64,000 bases of DNA, from positions 1 through 64,000 of the forward strand of contig PBYE01000050.1 in the NCBI GenBank assembly GCA_002729495.1, read 5' to 3'. Source of the DNA: Chromatiales bacterium. GTDB taxonomy: Bacteria > Pseudomonadota > Gammaproteobacteria > Steroidobacterales > GCA-2729495. Below the pieces are notes generated by a model that was not told the origin of the DNA, ran no database searches, and saw nothing but the letters and a program-made list of their open reading frames with translations. The translations under genes and the position numbers were made by a program. Of this stretch, positions 7,936-19,248 are shown in pieces; positions within the stretch are counted from its first letter, which is position 1; the number at the start of each line of letters is the position of its first letter.

Positions 7936-8720
7936 TGCCCCTCCTGCATTTTTATTTGTTGCCAGCGTTTCTCAAGTTCCCCAGGCGTTGCATCGGCCCA
8001 GTCGACCTGGTCGGTCTGCAGTGATTGCTCGAGCTTTCTGAAGCGCGCATCAAACTTGTTATTGGCGTCGCGAAGTGCCTGCTCCGGGTTGACGCCCATG
8101 TGCCTGGCCAGGCTGGTCATCGCCAGCAACAGGTCGCCGAATTCCTCCGCGATCTCTGCATCGTCTCCCTCCTGCCGGGCGCGTTCCAGTTCAGCCAGTT
8201 CCTCGTGCAGTTTACCGATCACGGCATCGGCACCGGTCCAGTCAAAGCCGACCGAAGCTGCTTTTTTGCCTGTCTTGGCCGCCAGCGTCAGCGCAGGGAG
8301 TGATGTCGTCAGTCCGTCCAGCACGCTTCCGCCCTCCTTGCCCGCCGCCAGCCGTTCAGCAGTCTTGTGTGCTTCCCATGCCTGGTGCTGTTCGTCCGCA
8401 TTCCCGGCCGGTTTCCCGGCAAATACATGCGGGTGCCGGCGCACCAGTTTGTCGGCGATGCCGCGCGCCACTTCGCCGAAGTTGAACAATCCCTGTTCGC
8501 CGGCCATCTGGGCATGGAAGACGACCTGCAGCAGCAGGTCACCGAGCTCCTCTCGCAGGCCTTCGAGGTCGCCCCGCTCAATCGCATCCGCTACTTCGTA
8601 GGCCTCTTCAATGGTGTACGGTGCGATACTCCGAAAATCCTGGTCTATATCCCACGGGCAGCCGGTATCCGGATCACGCAGCTGCGCCATTACTTCAAGT
8701 AATTTATTAATATCAGTCAT
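7932..8720 (-). CDS. mazG: nucleoside triphosphate pyrophosphohydrolase MazG
   Basis: Hydrolyses (d)NTPs to monophosphates and pyrophosphate, a house-cleaning role and, in E. coli, a modulator of (p)ppGpp. The 262-residue protein has two tandem MazG domains: the first with CPWDIDQ, EEAYEVADAIE and EELGDLLLQVVFHA (metal-binding EExxE..ExxD), the second with EELAELERA and AEEFGDLLLAM near residues 175-205. Length equals E. coli MazG (263). It is the last gene of fumC-nudL-mazG, 10 bp after nudL, and its stop codon lies in a REP sequence. Confidence 0.95.
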   Translation of the reverse strand: MTDINKLLEVMAQLRDPDTGCPWDIDQDFRSIAPYTIEEAYEVADAIERGDLEGLREELGDLLLQVVFHAQMAGEQGLFNFGEVARGIADKLVRRHPHVFAGKPAGNADEQHQAWEAHKTAERLAAGKEGGSVLDGLTTSLPALTLAAKTGKKAASVGFDWTGADAVIGKLHEELAELERARQEGDDAEIAEEFGDLLLAMTSLARHMGVNPEQALRDANNKFDARFRKLEQSLQTDQVDWADATPGELEKRWQQIKMQEGQ

Positions 8721-8729
8721 TAGTCTTTG

Positions 8730-9332
8730 TTATTTAATTTGTTTTATAAATTCCTGAATAATCTTGGCCGTTGCACCCCAGATACGGTGCTCCTGCCACT
8801 GGTACTCCCATGTCGCGAGCGTTATGCCGTCAATTTCCCGGTCCTCGCGCACGCAGTTGGCCTCGTCCAGCAGAAAATCAAGCGGCACCTCGAAAATGCT
8901 GGCAACCTCCCGGGGATCCGGCCGGACATCGAAGGCCTCGGTCACGAAGCCGATCACGGGAACCACCGCGTAACCCGTAATAACCGCCTGGGTTTTCAGG
9001 TAGCCCGCCGGCTCGACAGCCGTCGGCGGCAGCCCAACTTCTTCGTATGCTTCGCGTAGCGCCGTCGCAAGCAAGTCCGCGTCGCCCGGTTCCGAGCGCC
9101 CGCCCGGAAAGGCGATCTGGCCGGGATGCTCGGGCAGGTCATGCGTTCTTTCGGTCAGCATCATCGAGATGGAACTGTTTTGCTCCAGCAACGGGATCAG
9201 CACGGCCGCCGGCCGCAGCGGCATGCTAAACCACGCATCGAGGGTTGCCTGTGAAATACCGTCCCGGGCTTCTGCGGCCGGGTCCTGCGGCAGGCCGGAG
9301 CCGCTCAGGCGGCGGATGATGTGCTCACGCAC
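8730..9332 (-). CDS. nudL: CoA pyrophosphatase, Nudix family (NudL-like)
   Basis: A 200-residue Nudix hydrolase. GQIAFPGGRSEPGDADLLA followed by TALREAYEEVGL joins the NuCoA signature (PEHPGQIAFPGGR) to the Nudix box GX5EX7REUXEEXGU, typical of enzymes splitting coenzyme A and its derivatives into 3'-phospho-AMP and acyl-phosphopantetheine. The GTG start at 9332 lies 10 bases after the fumC stop; mazG follows after 9 bases, giving a three-gene unit. Two of the three genes are nucleotide-pool cleaning enzymes. Confidence 0.9.
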   Translation of the reverse strand: MREHIIRRLSGSGLPQDPAAEARDGISQATLDAWFSMPLRPAAVLIPLLEQNSSISMMLTERTHDLPEHPGQIAFPGGRSEPGDADLLATALREAYEEVGLPPTAVEPAGYLKTQAVITGYAVVPVIGFVTEAFDVRPDPREVASIFEVPLDFLLDEANCVREDREIDGITLATWEYQWQEHRIWGATAKIIQEFIKQIK

Positions 9333-9342
9333 TGCGTTTGCC

Positions 9343-10731
9343 TCAGGACTTTATGCCGCCCTTGGTGAGTTCCGCTGCGTCGAGGAGTCGGTCCAGTTCC
9401 TTGTCGGTCAGGTCGGTCTGCTCTTTCGCTACGTCCCGGATCGGCCGCCCTTCCTGGTAGGCCTGCTTGGCAATTGCCGCGCCCTTTTCATATCCGATGA
9501 TGCTGTTCAGCGCGGTGACCAGAATCGGATTCCGGTCCAGTGCCTCGTTCAGCTTGTCCTCGTTCACGGTGAACCCGGCGATAGCCTTGTCCGCGAGCAG
9601 CGCGGCACCGTTGCCCAGAATTTCTGCACTCTGCAACAGGTTGTAGGCCACAACCGGCAACATGACGTTGAGCTGAAAATTGCCGGACTGGCCGGCGGCC
9701 GTGATTGCGGCGTCGTTACCAATGACCTGTACGCTGATCATCGCGAGCGCTTCGGGAATGACCGGGTTTACCTTGCCCGGCATGATGCTGCTGCCCGGCT
9801 GCAACGATGGTAGCGCGATTTCTGCCAGCCCCGCGAGTGGCCCGCTGTTCATCCAGCGCAGGTCGTTGGCAATTTTCGTGACCGACACCGCAACCGTTTT
9901 CATCTGTGCCGACAGTTCGACCGCGCCGTCAACGCTGGCAAGCGCTTCGAAGAAATTATTGGCCGGCCGGAACGGTATCCCGGTTTGTTCGCCGAGCAGT
10001 ACGGCAACCTTGCCGCCAAACTTGGGATGCGCATTGATCCCGGTACCGACGGCCGTGCCGCCCTGGGCAAGTTGTGTGAGCCTTGGTAAGCAGCCTTCGA
10101 TGCGCTCGATACCGTGGGTAATCTGGCTCGCCCAGCCACCGAGCTCCTGGCCCATGCGTACCGGCATTGCATCCATCAGGTGCGTGCGTCCGGTTTTAAT
10201 AACCGAGTCTGTTTCAACCGCTTTTGCCTCGATGGTTTCCTGCAGGTGGCGCAGTCCGGGCAGCAGGATTTCGTGCACGCTTAAAGCAGCGCTCAGGTGC
10301 ACCGCGGTCGGGATCACATCGTTGCTGCTTTGACCCATGTTGACGTCGTCATTCGGGTGTATTTCGCTGCCGAGTTTCTCGCTGGCGAGGTGCGCGATGA
10401 CCTCGTTGGCGTTCATATTCGAACTCGTGCCCGAACCGGTCTGGAACACGTCAATCGGGAAATGCTCGTCGTGCTGCCCTTCCGCAACTTCAAGTGCGGC
10501 GACCTGGATGGCCTTCGTCTGTTTGGTCGGTATCAGCCCCAGTTCACTGTTGGCGCCGGCGGCTGCCCACTTGATAAGTCCGAGCGCGCGAATGAACTGG
10601 CGTGGCATCGTCAGTCCGCTGATAGGAAAATTATCTACCGCACGCTGGGTCTGTGCGCCCCACAGCGCATCTTCGGGTACGTGTAATTCACCCATGCTGT
10701 CACGCTCGGTTCGGTAGCCTTTACTGCTCAT
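9343..10731 (-). CDS. fumC: class II fumarate hydratase
   Basis: Interconverts fumarate and malate in the citric acid cycle; the class II enzyme is iron-free and oxygen-stable. The 462-residue protein shows the superfamily signature GSSIMPGKVNPV (near 315-326), the second conserved region TGSGTSSNMNANEVIA, and GRTHLMDAMPV. Length matches E. coli FumC (467). It heads the operon with nudL and mazG. It is transcribed divergently from purB, a member of the same fumarase/aspartase superfamily, across a 158-bp gap. Confidence 0.97.
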   Translation of the reverse strand: MSSKGYRTERDSMGELHVPEDALWGAQTQRAVDNFPISGLTMPRQFIRALGLIKWAAAGANSELGLIPTKQTKAIQVAALEVAEGQHDEHFPIDVFQTGSGTSSNMNANEVIAHLASEKLGSEIHPNDDVNMGQSSNDVIPTAVHLSAALSVHEILLPGLRHLQETIEAKAVETDSVIKTGRTHLMDAMPVRMGQELGGWASQITHGIERIEGCLPRLTQLAQGGTAVGTGINAHPKFGGKVAVLLGEQTGIPFRPANNFFEALASVDGAVELSAQMKTVAVSVTKIANDLRWMNSGPLAGLAEIALPSLQPGSSIMPGKVNPVIPEALAMISVQVIGNDAAITAAGQSGNFQLNVMLPVVAYNLLQSAEILGNGAALLADKAIAGFTVNEDKLNEALDRNPILVTALNSIIGYEKGAAIAKQAYQEGRPIRDVAKEQTDLTDKELDRLLDAAELTKGGIKS

Positions 10732-10844
10732 TCCGGATTATCCCCTGTTACGCCCTCTGCTTAGCGTTGTATTTTCAATCCCTGAAGTCCAGCCATGCAG
10801 CCCGAGCGTTCAAATCCAAAGACGACAGGGGCATTGGTGTATGA

Positions 10845-12284
<1,440 letters not shown>

Positions 12285-12465
12285 AACCTGCGTTTTAACA
12301 CAGGACATAATCCCGATTCTTTGCTGCAAACCGTGACGTAGTTTGTACGGGCGGATGCCCGTAATTCCTAGAATTGTTACCCCGATAAAAACTATTAGAA
12401 AACGGGCTTTCCGGCTGGTGACCGTCCGGTTACCCCGCGACACCAGCACGAGAGGGATCAATCCC

Positions 12466-12966
12466 ATGCAGGATCAGGAACTCGATACAGAACGACGAAT
12501 CGTTACCACTTTCGAAGAAGTGCGTGATGTCGTGATCGAGGTGGCGTCACAAGCGGAGCGCTCAATCACTATACAGACTCCCGATCTCGAACCCGGCATT
12601 TACGACAACGAAGAATTTCTCGAAGTATTGAAACGACTCATGCTTGCGAAGCCCTATGCACGCCTCCGGGTACTCGTGACCGACCCGTCCAGGGCCGTGC
12701 GCAGCGGCAACCGCTTTATCGCGCTGATGCGCCGGCTGAATACCTACCTGGATGTCCGCAATTTGCACACCGACTATCGCGGCAAGTTCAACGATGCGTT
12801 TATTATTGCAGACGAGTCGGCCGTCCTTTACCGGACTGACGGCCGCCGCTATGACGGCATACTGGGCAGCGGTGAGCCTGCCATCGCACGTTTGCACCTC
12901 GAGGCATTCGAGAAGCCCTGGGAAGAATCAGTGTTCAACGTGGAGGAGCACCGGGGCCAGATCTGA
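12466..12966 (+). CDS. small protein with a phospholipase-D-like fold (DUF7931-type)
   Basis: A 166-residue soluble protein. SQAERSITIQTPDLEPGIYD, RLRVLVTDPSRAVRSGNRFI and KFNDAFIIADESAVLYRTD resemble one half of a phospholipase-D fold, but the catalytic HxK motif is not seen, so enzymatic activity is doubtful. The ATG at 12466, preceded by AGAGGG, is preferred; an upstream frame back to 12343 lacks such a site. It sits between purB and nudJ on the same strand. The family assignment is from memory of sequence style and only moderately certain; the role is unknown. Confidence 0.6.
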   Translation: MQDQELDTERRIVTTFEEVRDVVIEVASQAERSITIQTPDLEPGIYDNEEFLEVLKRLMLAKPYARLRVLVTDPSRAVRSGNRFIALMRRLNTYLDVRNLHTDYRGKFNDAFIIADESAVLYRTDGRRYDGILGSGEPAIARLHLEAFEKPWEESVFNVEEHRGQI

Positions 12967-13004
12967 CAAGGTAAGGAAACAAGAAGAAGAAAAAGGACTT
13001 TTAA

Positions 13005-13481
13005 ATGTATCCCATCCACCTGACCGTCGCCGCGGTCGTCGAAAAATATGGTCGTTTCCTCGTCGTGGAGGAAAACGTCGGCGGGCGCGAGGTTATCAAC
13101 CAGCCGGCCGGACACGTCGAACCGGGCGAGTCCCTGATCGATGCCGTGGTCCGCGAGATGCTGGAGGAAACGGCCTGGCAGTTTTCACCGGCGGCGATTA
13201 ACGGCGTGTACCTCTGGACGCACCCTGATTCCGGCGAGCGCTTCCTGCGCATCGTCTACTGCGGTACCTGCCACAATCATGATGGTCAGCGCGCACTCGA
13301 TACCGGCATCATCCGCACGCTCTGGTTAACACAGCATGAACTCGAATTGCGGTCGGCTGATTTGCGCAGCCCGATGGTGTTGCGCGCGATCCGGGATTAC
13401 CGTGACGGTGCGCGCTTCCCGGTGAACATGTTCCAGCAGCTCGACCTCGAGGAACTGGCCGCACGAGCAGCCGTCGTCTGA
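13005..13481 (+). CDS. nudJ: Nudix phosphatase NudJ
   Basis: A 158-residue Nudix hydrolase with the box GHVEPGESLIDAVVREML then EETAW (about residues 36-58), preceded by VEENVGGREVINQPAGH, matching E. coli NudJ (153 residues), which acts on nucleoside di/triphosphates and HMP-pyrophosphate. It lies 28 bp upstream of mnmA, the same pairing as in E. coli (ymfB next to trmU), so the two are probably co-transcribed. A purine-rich leader with AAGGA precedes the ATG. Confidence 0.92.
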   Translation: MYPIHLTVAAVVEKYGRFLVVEENVGGREVINQPAGHVEPGESLIDAVVREMLEETAWQFSPAAINGVYLWTHPDSGERFLRIVYCGTCHNHDGQRALDTGIIRTLWLTQHELELRSADLRSPMVLRAIRDYRDGARFPVNMFQQLDLEELAARAAVV

Positions 13482-13509
13482 AGACACCCCGCTGCTACAA
13501 TTAGCCGCT

Positions 13510-14643
13510 ATGGCCTCTCCCCCTGACACGACGGTTATCGTCGGGATATCCGGCGGTGTCGATTCCGCTGTTGCTGCTCTTCTGTTGCAGCAGCAGGGCT
13601 ACCGTGTGCAGGGCCTGCACATGACCAACTGGGATGAGGATGACGATTATTGCTCGGCGGCCGAAGACTACCAGGATGCACGCCGGGTCTGCGCCGATAT
13701 CGGCATTCCCCTGCACCACGTTAACTTTGCCCGCGAGTATCGCGACAAGGTATTTGCGGATTTCCTGGAGGAATACCGGCGGGGCCGCACCCCGAACCCC
13801 GATGTTGCCTGCAACCGCTACATCAAGTTTGGCGATTTCCTTGAATATGCGGACCGTCTCGGCGCGGACTGTATCGCGACAGGCCATTACGCGCGCGTGG
13901 ATAACAGTGGAGACAAGCCACGTTTGCTAAAGGGTACTGACAGCAACAAGGATCAGACCTACTTTTTGCATGCGATCCGGCCGGAAGTTTTGCCGCGGGT
14001 ACTGTTCCCCTTGGGCGAGCTATCCAAGCCCGAGGTTCGCAAGCTTGCGAACGACTACGGGCTGGCCAATTACGCCAAACGCGACAGCACCGGAATCTGC
14101 TTTATCGGCGAGCGGCCTTTTCGGGAATTCCTACAAAGCTACCTGCCGGCTCAGCCGGGCAGCATGGAAACGCCCGGGGGTCAGGTCATCGGCGAGCACG
14201 TCGGCCTGATGCATTACACCCTTGGGCAGCGCGAGGGGCTCGGCATCGGTGGCGTCAAAGATTATCCGGACGCGCCCTGGTACGTCGCCGGCAAGGATCT
14301 CGATCGAAACGTACTGATCGTCGTGCAGGGGCAGGAACACCCCCTGCTCTGGTCGTCCGGCATGACCGTTACGGATTTGAACTGGCTGGCTGCGGAGCCG
14401 CCGGCCGGATCTTTCGACTGCAGCGTGCGCACACGTTACCGGCAGACTGAAATCGGTTGCCGTGTCGAGGTGAAGAACCCTAGAGAACTCGAAGCCCGGT
14501 TTGCAGACCCTGTCTGGGCAGTCACGCCCGGGCAATACGCGGTTTTTTATTCGGACGACGTCTGCCTGGGCGGCGGCACCATCGAATCCTCGACCGGTAT
14601 TGTCGATCCCGGTGTAGTCTTGGCGAGCGTCGCCGGGCGCTGA
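13510..14643 (+). CDS. mnmA: tRNA-specific 2-thiouridylase MnmA
   Basis: Adds sulfur at C2 of the wobble uridine (U34) in tRNAs for Lys, Glu and Gln. The 377-residue protein has the PP-loop SGGVDS at 14-19 and the two catalytic cysteines C101 (NPDVACNRYIKF) and C197 (STGICFIGE). The C-terminal half has the family pattern GQREGLGIGGVKDYPDAPWY. The gene is intact. A decayed copy of part of its 3' third lies at about 16.22-16.47 kb, beyond the sulfatase gene, so the 3' flank has been rearranged. Confidence 0.97.
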   Translation: MASPPDTTVIVGISGGVDSAVAALLLQQQGYRVQGLHMTNWDEDDDYCSAAEDYQDARRVCADIGIPLHHVNFAREYRDKVFADFLEEYRRGRTPNPDVACNRYIKFGDFLEYADRLGADCIATGHYARVDNSGDKPRLLKGTDSNKDQTYFLHAIRPEVLPRVLFPLGELSKPEVRKLANDYGLANYAKRDSTGICFIGERPFREFLQSYLPAQPGSMETPGGQVIGEHVGLMHYTLGQREGLGIGGVKDYPDAPWYVAGKDLDRNVLIVVQGQEHPLLWSSGMTVTDLNWLAAEPPAGSFDCSVRTRYRQTEIGCRVEVKNPRELEARFADPVWAVTPGQYAVFYSDDVCLGGGTIESSTGIVDPGVVLASVAGR

Positions 14644-14826
14644 TATCCGTCTGCGCACGTGGGCAGGTTTCGTTATATTCCCGCGCCTTGTGACGAGTAC
14701 TATATTAGCCGAACATCCCATGCTAAGCTGACCTTGAACACAAACTCTCTCTTAGCGCTCGTGCCTCCGTCGCACGAGTCCGACCTCGGCTGACGCAACG
14801 TTTGTTGGGGTTCTGATGGGGCATAA

Positions 14827-16176
14827 GTGAGTTCCATGAGCCCGACAAGATCCTGCCTTGACTGCACAGGAATTCTCCTCTTTTGCATCTCTGCCTTTAT
14901 TTTTCCATGGCCACGGGACGTCCAAGCAGCCGAGGAGCGCCCGAACCTGATTGTTATCCTTGCCGATGATATTGGTGTCGAGGCTTTCGGTTCCTATGGG
15001 GGTGAGAGTTACGAAACTCCCCATATAGACCAGCTTGCTTCGGAGGGGGTGCTATTCGAGAACGCCTACACTCAACCCCTTTGCACTCCAACCCGAATTG
15101 AACTTCTCACCGGTCGAAGCAACGCACGCAACTACAGGTCCTTCAGCGTGCTCGATCCGAGTGAGCGAACCTTTGCAAATGAGCTGCAGGATGCTGGATA
15201 CCGGACCTTTGTGGTCGGCAAGTGGCAGCTCTACGGTGCGCAACAATTCGAAGACAATATCCGGGCCAAGGGTTCATTACCGGGGCAGGCAGGCTTCGAT
15301 CACCATGCCCTTTGGCAAGTAGAGTCCTCCGGATCTCGCTATTGGAAACCGAGGATGACCATAGACGGGGTTACCGAGACCTTCGAACCGGATCGCTACG
15401 GTCCGGACATCGCCCTCGAGCATGCCAAGAACTGGATCGCTGAAAGTCGCAACGAGCCTTTCTTGTTCTTCTGGCCCATGCTACTCCCGCACTCGCCCTT
15501 CGTAGCTCCGCCGGGAACTGATGATCTGCGTAAGACAACAAGCGATATGCCGTGGCGCGTCCGGGCGAGCATGTTCGCACCTATGGTTAAGTACATGGAC
15601 TCCCAGGTCGGCAGCTTGGTTGGCTTTCTGCGCGAACTCGATTTGGACCGTAACACCGTGGTTCTGTTCATCGGCGACAATGGCAGTCCTAGGGGTGTTC
15701 ACAGTCAAAGGAACGGCCGAGTAGTTCAGGGCGGCAAGACGATGCCTTGGGCGACGGGCGGTCACGTACCATTCGTGATTTGGGCTCCGGGTTATCTGGA
15801 GGGAGGCCGCAGATTGCAGGATCTCGTTTCCACCGTGGACGTCTTTGCAACTCTGCTTGAGCTTGCGGGCGTCGAGCTACCAAGCAATCGTAAGTTCGAC
15901 GGCTGGAGCCTCTGGCACCGCCTCAAGGGCAAGCGTGATACGCACCGGGACTGGGTAACCTTCCACCACCATCCCTGGCCACTGGTTAAGCCCGAATCCG
16001 AGGCCAAACGATGGGCCAGGGACGAGCGCTGGCAACTATTCGAGAATGGACAACTATTCGACGTCAGGGACGATCCTAAACTCAAGCGGGAGCTTAAGCG
16101 GGAAGGCGCAAGCCAGGATGCCATCGATGCCAGGCATAAGCTTGAGGCGGCCCTTGAGACTCTGCCTAGACGCTAG
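14827..16176 (+). CDS. exported sulfatase (formylglycine type)
   Basis: A 449-residue sulfatase-family protein with a signal peptide (hydrophobic segment about 14-28, cleavage near VQAAEE). RPNLIVILADDIG supplies the metal-binding Asp pair. C86 in LCTPTRIELLTGR fits the C-x-P-x-R site converted to formylglycine, so a maturase is required. LPHSPF and FIGDNGSPRG supply further active-site residues. The usual GKWHLG reads GKWQLY here, so the canonical His is Gln. Natural substrate is unknown. It lies between mnmA and a decayed mnmA fragment, suggesting it was inserted in the mnmA-acnA gap. Confidence 0.85.
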   Translation: MSSMSPTRSCLDCTGILLFCISAFIFPWPRDVQAAEERPNLIVILADDIGVEAFGSYGGESYETPHIDQLASEGVLFENAYTQPLCTPTRIELLTGRSNARNYRSFSVLDPSERTFANELQDAGYRTFVVGKWQLYGAQQFEDNIRAKGSLPGQAGFDHHALWQVESSGSRYWKPRMTIDGVTETFEPDRYGPDIALEHAKNWIAESRNEPFLFFWPMLLPHSPFVAPPGTDDLRKTTSDMPWRVRASMFAPMVKYMDSQVGSLVGFLRELDLDRNTVVLFIGDNGSPRGVHSQRNGRVVQGGKTMPWATGGHVPFVIWAPGYLEGGRRLQDLVSTVDVFATLLELAGVELPSNRKFDGWSLWHRLKGKRDTHRDWVTFHHHPWPLVKPESEAKRWARDERWQLFENGQLFDVRDDPKLKRELKREGASQDAIDARHKLEAALETLPRR

Positions 16177-16222
16177 CGCGGAATTTGTATGAGCTTGCAC
16201 ATCGCTGACGGCACAAGACCGC

Positions 16223-16470
16223 GGGTGTCAAGGATTATCCGGACGCGCCATGGCATGTTGCTGGAAAGGAATTGAATTGGCTGGTCACTGAGCCGCCGGA
16301 TGGCTCCATCGACTAAGGCGTTCGCACGCGTTACCGGCAAACTGAAATCGGTTGCCATGTCGGTGTGAAGCATCCCGAAGTTCTCGAGGTCCTTTTCGCA
16401 TAGCCTGTCTAAGTGGTTTGCCCGTCTGCGCGCCTGCGCCAGTTTAGCTATAATCCCGCGCCTCGTTCAG
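16223..16470 (+). pseudogene. decayed duplicate of the mnmA 3' end and its downstream region
   Basis: GTGTCAAGGATTATCCGGAC at 16225 matches mnmA near 14253. CCGGATGGCTCCATCGACTA, the region CGCACGCGTTACCGGCAAAC and ACTGAAATCGGTTGCCATGT then follow in the mnmA order, but with stops, a roughly 80-base internal deletion and loss of the final codons. The tail CCGTCTGCGCGCCTGCGCCA and TATAATCCCGCGCCTC resembles the sequence just after the real mnmA (14649-14690). The fragment thus marks a duplication around the sulfatase. A TATAAT at 16449-16454 within it may be part of the acnA promoter. Confidence 0.75.
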
Positions 16471-16514
16471 CCCCCCGGGCCACCAGGGGTTACGCCAACA
16501 ACCCGGAGTAAAAA

Positions 16515-19181
16515 ATGGCGCAGCCGATTGATGCCAAAGCAACCCTTTCCGTTAACGGGATCGATTACACGATTTACAGGCTGGACACAGTCACGGAAGG
16601 CGATATCAGCCGGCTGCCCTTCTCGCTCAAAGTATTGCTTGAAAACCTGCTGCGGCATGCTGCCGGCGGCGACGTGCAGGCAGCCGACATCAGTGCATTG
16701 GCAAACTGGGACGCTAATGCCGACCCGAGCCAGGAAATCTCCTTTACCCCGAGCCGGGTCATACTGCAGGACTTCACGGGCGTGCCCGCGGTCGTTGACC
16801 TGGCGGCAATGCGTGATGCGGTCGTAAAACTGGGCGGCGACGCCGATTCCATTAACCCGCTTTCGCCGGCTGAGCTCGTTATCGATCACTCGGTGCAGGT
16901 CGACCACTACGGCACGAGCGATGCGCTCGACCTGAACACCAAGATCGAATTCCAGCGTAACCGTGAACGCTATTCTTTCCTCCGCTGGGGCCAGGATGCG
17001 TTCGATAACTTCCGGGTAGTACCGCCGAATACGGGTATCGTTCACCAGGTCAACGTCGAATACCTCGCCCGCGTCGTGTTCGATTCAACCAAAGACGGCG
17101 AGCGTGTCGCCTATCCCGATACGGTCGTCGGTACCGATTCGCACACCACGATGGTGAATGGTCTCGGCGTACTCGGCTGGGGTGTCGGCGGCATCGAGGC
17201 CGAAGCCGCGATGCTGGGTCAGCCGGTCACGATGCTGATCCCGCAGGTCATCGGTTTCAGGCTGTCGGGCGAGCTGTCGGAAGGTACAACCGCGACCGAT
17301 CTCGTACTCACCGTTACCGAGATGCTGCGCAAAAAAGGTGTCGTGGGTAAGTTCGTTGAATTCTTCGGCGATGGCTTGTCGAACCTGCCGTTGTCAGATC
17401 GCGCAACTCTGAGCAACATGGCGCCGGAATTTGGCAGTACTTGTGGCATTTTCCCGATCGACGGGGAAACTATCCGCTACCTTGAGACTTCCGGTCGCAA
17501 TGCCGAACAGATCGAGCTGATTACCGCCTATGCGAAAGCACAGGGCATGTGGCGCGAAGACGGCCAGCCTGACCCGGTTTACACCGACGTGCTGGAGCTC
17601 GACATGTCGACCGTAGTCCCCTCGCTGGCCGGACCGAAACGCCCGCAGGACCGTATACCGCTGACGGCCGCCAGCGATTTTTACACCAGGGACCGCGACA
17701 ACAGCGACGAAAAAAGCGCGACTGTCGAAGGCCCGGATGGGCTTTACGAACTGAAAGACGGCGCAGTAACAATAGCCGCCATCACGAGCTGCACGAATAC
17801 CTCGAACCCCTCGGTCATGATTGCCGCGGGCCTCGTCGCGCGTAAAGCACGTGCCAGGGGCCTGACGACCAGGCCGTGGGTGAAGACCAGTCTTGCACCG
17901 GGTTCGCGCGTCGTCACCAATTACCTGGCACAGGCTGACCTGATCGACGATCTCGCGGCACTCGGCTTTAACGTCGTGGGTTACGGGTGTACGACCTGCA
18001 TCGGTAACTCAGGGCCGCTGCGTCCCGAAATCGAAACGGCGATCAGGGACAATGACCTGATCGCCACCAGTGTACTGTCAGGTAACCGCAACTTCGAAGG
18101 CCGTATCCATCAACTCGTGAAGATGAATTACCTTGCATCGCCGCCGCTGGTTGTCGCATATGCCCTCGCGGGCTCGATGAACATGGATGTCGTGAACGAG
18201 CCGCTCGGCAACGATCAGGACGGCAAGCCGGTCTACCTGAAAGATATCTGGCCATCGCAGCGCGAAGTGGCGGATATGGTTCGGCAGAACATCAACCGTG
18301 AGATGTTTATCAAGAGCTACCAGGAAGTGTTTGCGGGTGACGCCAACTGGAACCGGATTGATGCACCGAGCGGCCAGATCTATGCCTGGGACGATGCGTC
18401 AACCTACGTGAAAAACCCGCCGTACTTCAAGGACATGACGAAAGAGCCGGCCGCACGCAGCGAGATCAGGGGCGCACGGTTGCTCGCCCTGCTCGGAGAT
18501 TCGGTCACGACCGACCATATTTCACCGGCCGGATCGATCGCACCGGACAGCCCCGCGGGCGCCTACCTGCAGGAACAGGGCGTGAGCCTGGGTGATTTCA
18601 ACTCCTACGGTTCCCGTCGCGGCAACCACGAAGTGATGATGCGCGGTACGTTTGCGAATATTCGTCTGCGTAACCTGCTTGCTCCCGGTACCGAGGGTGG
18701 CTGGACGCGTATGCAACCCGATGGCGAGCAGACCTCTGTATACGACGCGGCCATGGCCTACCAGCAGGCCGGGACACCGCTGATGGTTATCGCCGGCAAG
18801 GAATACGGCACCGGTTCATCGCGCGACTGGGCGGCAAAAGGAACGGTACTGCTCGGCGTTAAGGCTGTGCTGGTCGAGAGCTTCGAGCGCATACACAGGT
18901 CGAACCTCGTGGGCATGGGCGTGTTGCCGTTGCAGTTCAACGACGACGACAACGCAGAAAGCCTTGGCCTGAAGGGCTCGGAAAGCTTCGACATCCTGGG
19001 GCTCGCCGACGGTTCACCCACCGCAGTCACCGTGGTGGCGAGCGCAGAAGACGGCAGCAAGAAAGAATTCCAGGCCCGGGTGCGTATCGATACACCCAAG
19101 GAATGGGACTACTACAACAACGGCGGCATCCTGCACTACGTGCTGCGCCAGCTGGCCTCAGCTACTGCGGCCGCTGCCTGA
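16515..19181 (+). CDS. acnA: aconitate hydratase A
   Basis: Interconverts citrate and isocitrate through a 4Fe-4S cluster in the citric acid cycle. The 888-residue protein, close to E. coli AcnA (891), has the cluster ligands C426 ([11 protein letters not shown]) and C492 and C495 ([12 protein letters not shown]). Its swivel domain carries [25 protein letters not shown] and [16 protein letters not shown]. Start codon ATG follows a GGAG sequence. Single gene, with a hairpin and AT-rich stretch after it. Confidence 0.97.
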   Translation: MAQPIDAKATLSVNGIDYTIYRLDTVTEGDISRLPFSLKVLLENLLRHAAGGDVQAADISALANWDANADPSQEISFTPSRVILQDFTGVPAVVDLAAMRDAVVKLGGDADSINPLSPAELVIDHSVQVDHYGTSDALDLNTKIEFQRNRERYSFLRWGQDAFDNFRVVPPNTGIVHQVNVEYLARVVFDSTKDGERVAYPDTVVGTDSHTTMVNGLGVLGWGVGGIEAEAAMLGQPVTMLIPQVIGFRLSGELSEGTTATDLVLTVTEMLRKKGVVGKFVEFFGDGLSNLPLSDRATLSNMAPEFGSTCGIFPIDGETIRYLETSGRNAEQIELITAYAKAQGMWREDGQPDPVYTDVLELDMSTVVPSLAGPKRPQDRIPLTAASDFYTRDRDNSDEKSATVEGPDGLYELKDGAVTIAAITSCTNTSNPSVMIAAGLVARKARARGLTTRPWVKTSLAPGSRVVTNYLAQADLIDDLAALGFNVVGYGCTTCIGNSGPLRPEIETAIRDNDLIATSVLSGNRNFEGRIHQLVKMNYLASPPLVVAYALAGSMNMDVVNEPLGNDQDGKPVYLKDIWPSQREVADMVRQNINREMFIKSYQEVFAGDANWNRIDAPSGQIYAWDDASTYVKNPPYFKDMTKEPAARSEIRGARLLALLGDSVTTDHISPAGSIAPDSPAGAYLQEQGVSLGDFNSYGSRRGNHEVMMRGTFANIRLRNLLAPGTEGGWTRMQPDGEQTSVYDAAMAYQQAGTPLMVIAGKEYGTGSSRDWAAKGTVLLGVKAVLVESFERIHRSNLVGMGVLPLQFNDDDNAESLGLKGSESFDILGLADGSPTAVTVVASAEDGSKKEFQARVRIDTPKEWDYYNNGGILHYVLRQLASATAAAA

Positions 19182-19202
19182 CCAAGCGAATGCCACGTAT
19201 AT

Positions 19203-19223
19203 ATAAGGTTAATTCAACCTTAT
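19203..19223. terminator. hairpin between convergent acnA and YgjP-like genes
   Basis: An 8-bp perfect inverted repeat (ATAAGGTT / AACCTTAT) with a five-base loop, followed by AT-rich DNA including TTTTT at about 19236-19240. It lies 22 bp after the acnA stop and before the end of the opposing gene, so it could work on both strands. The stem is AU-rich and modest. Confidence 0.45.
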
Positions 19224-19248
19224 TATGCTAAATATATGTTTTTAAAGG

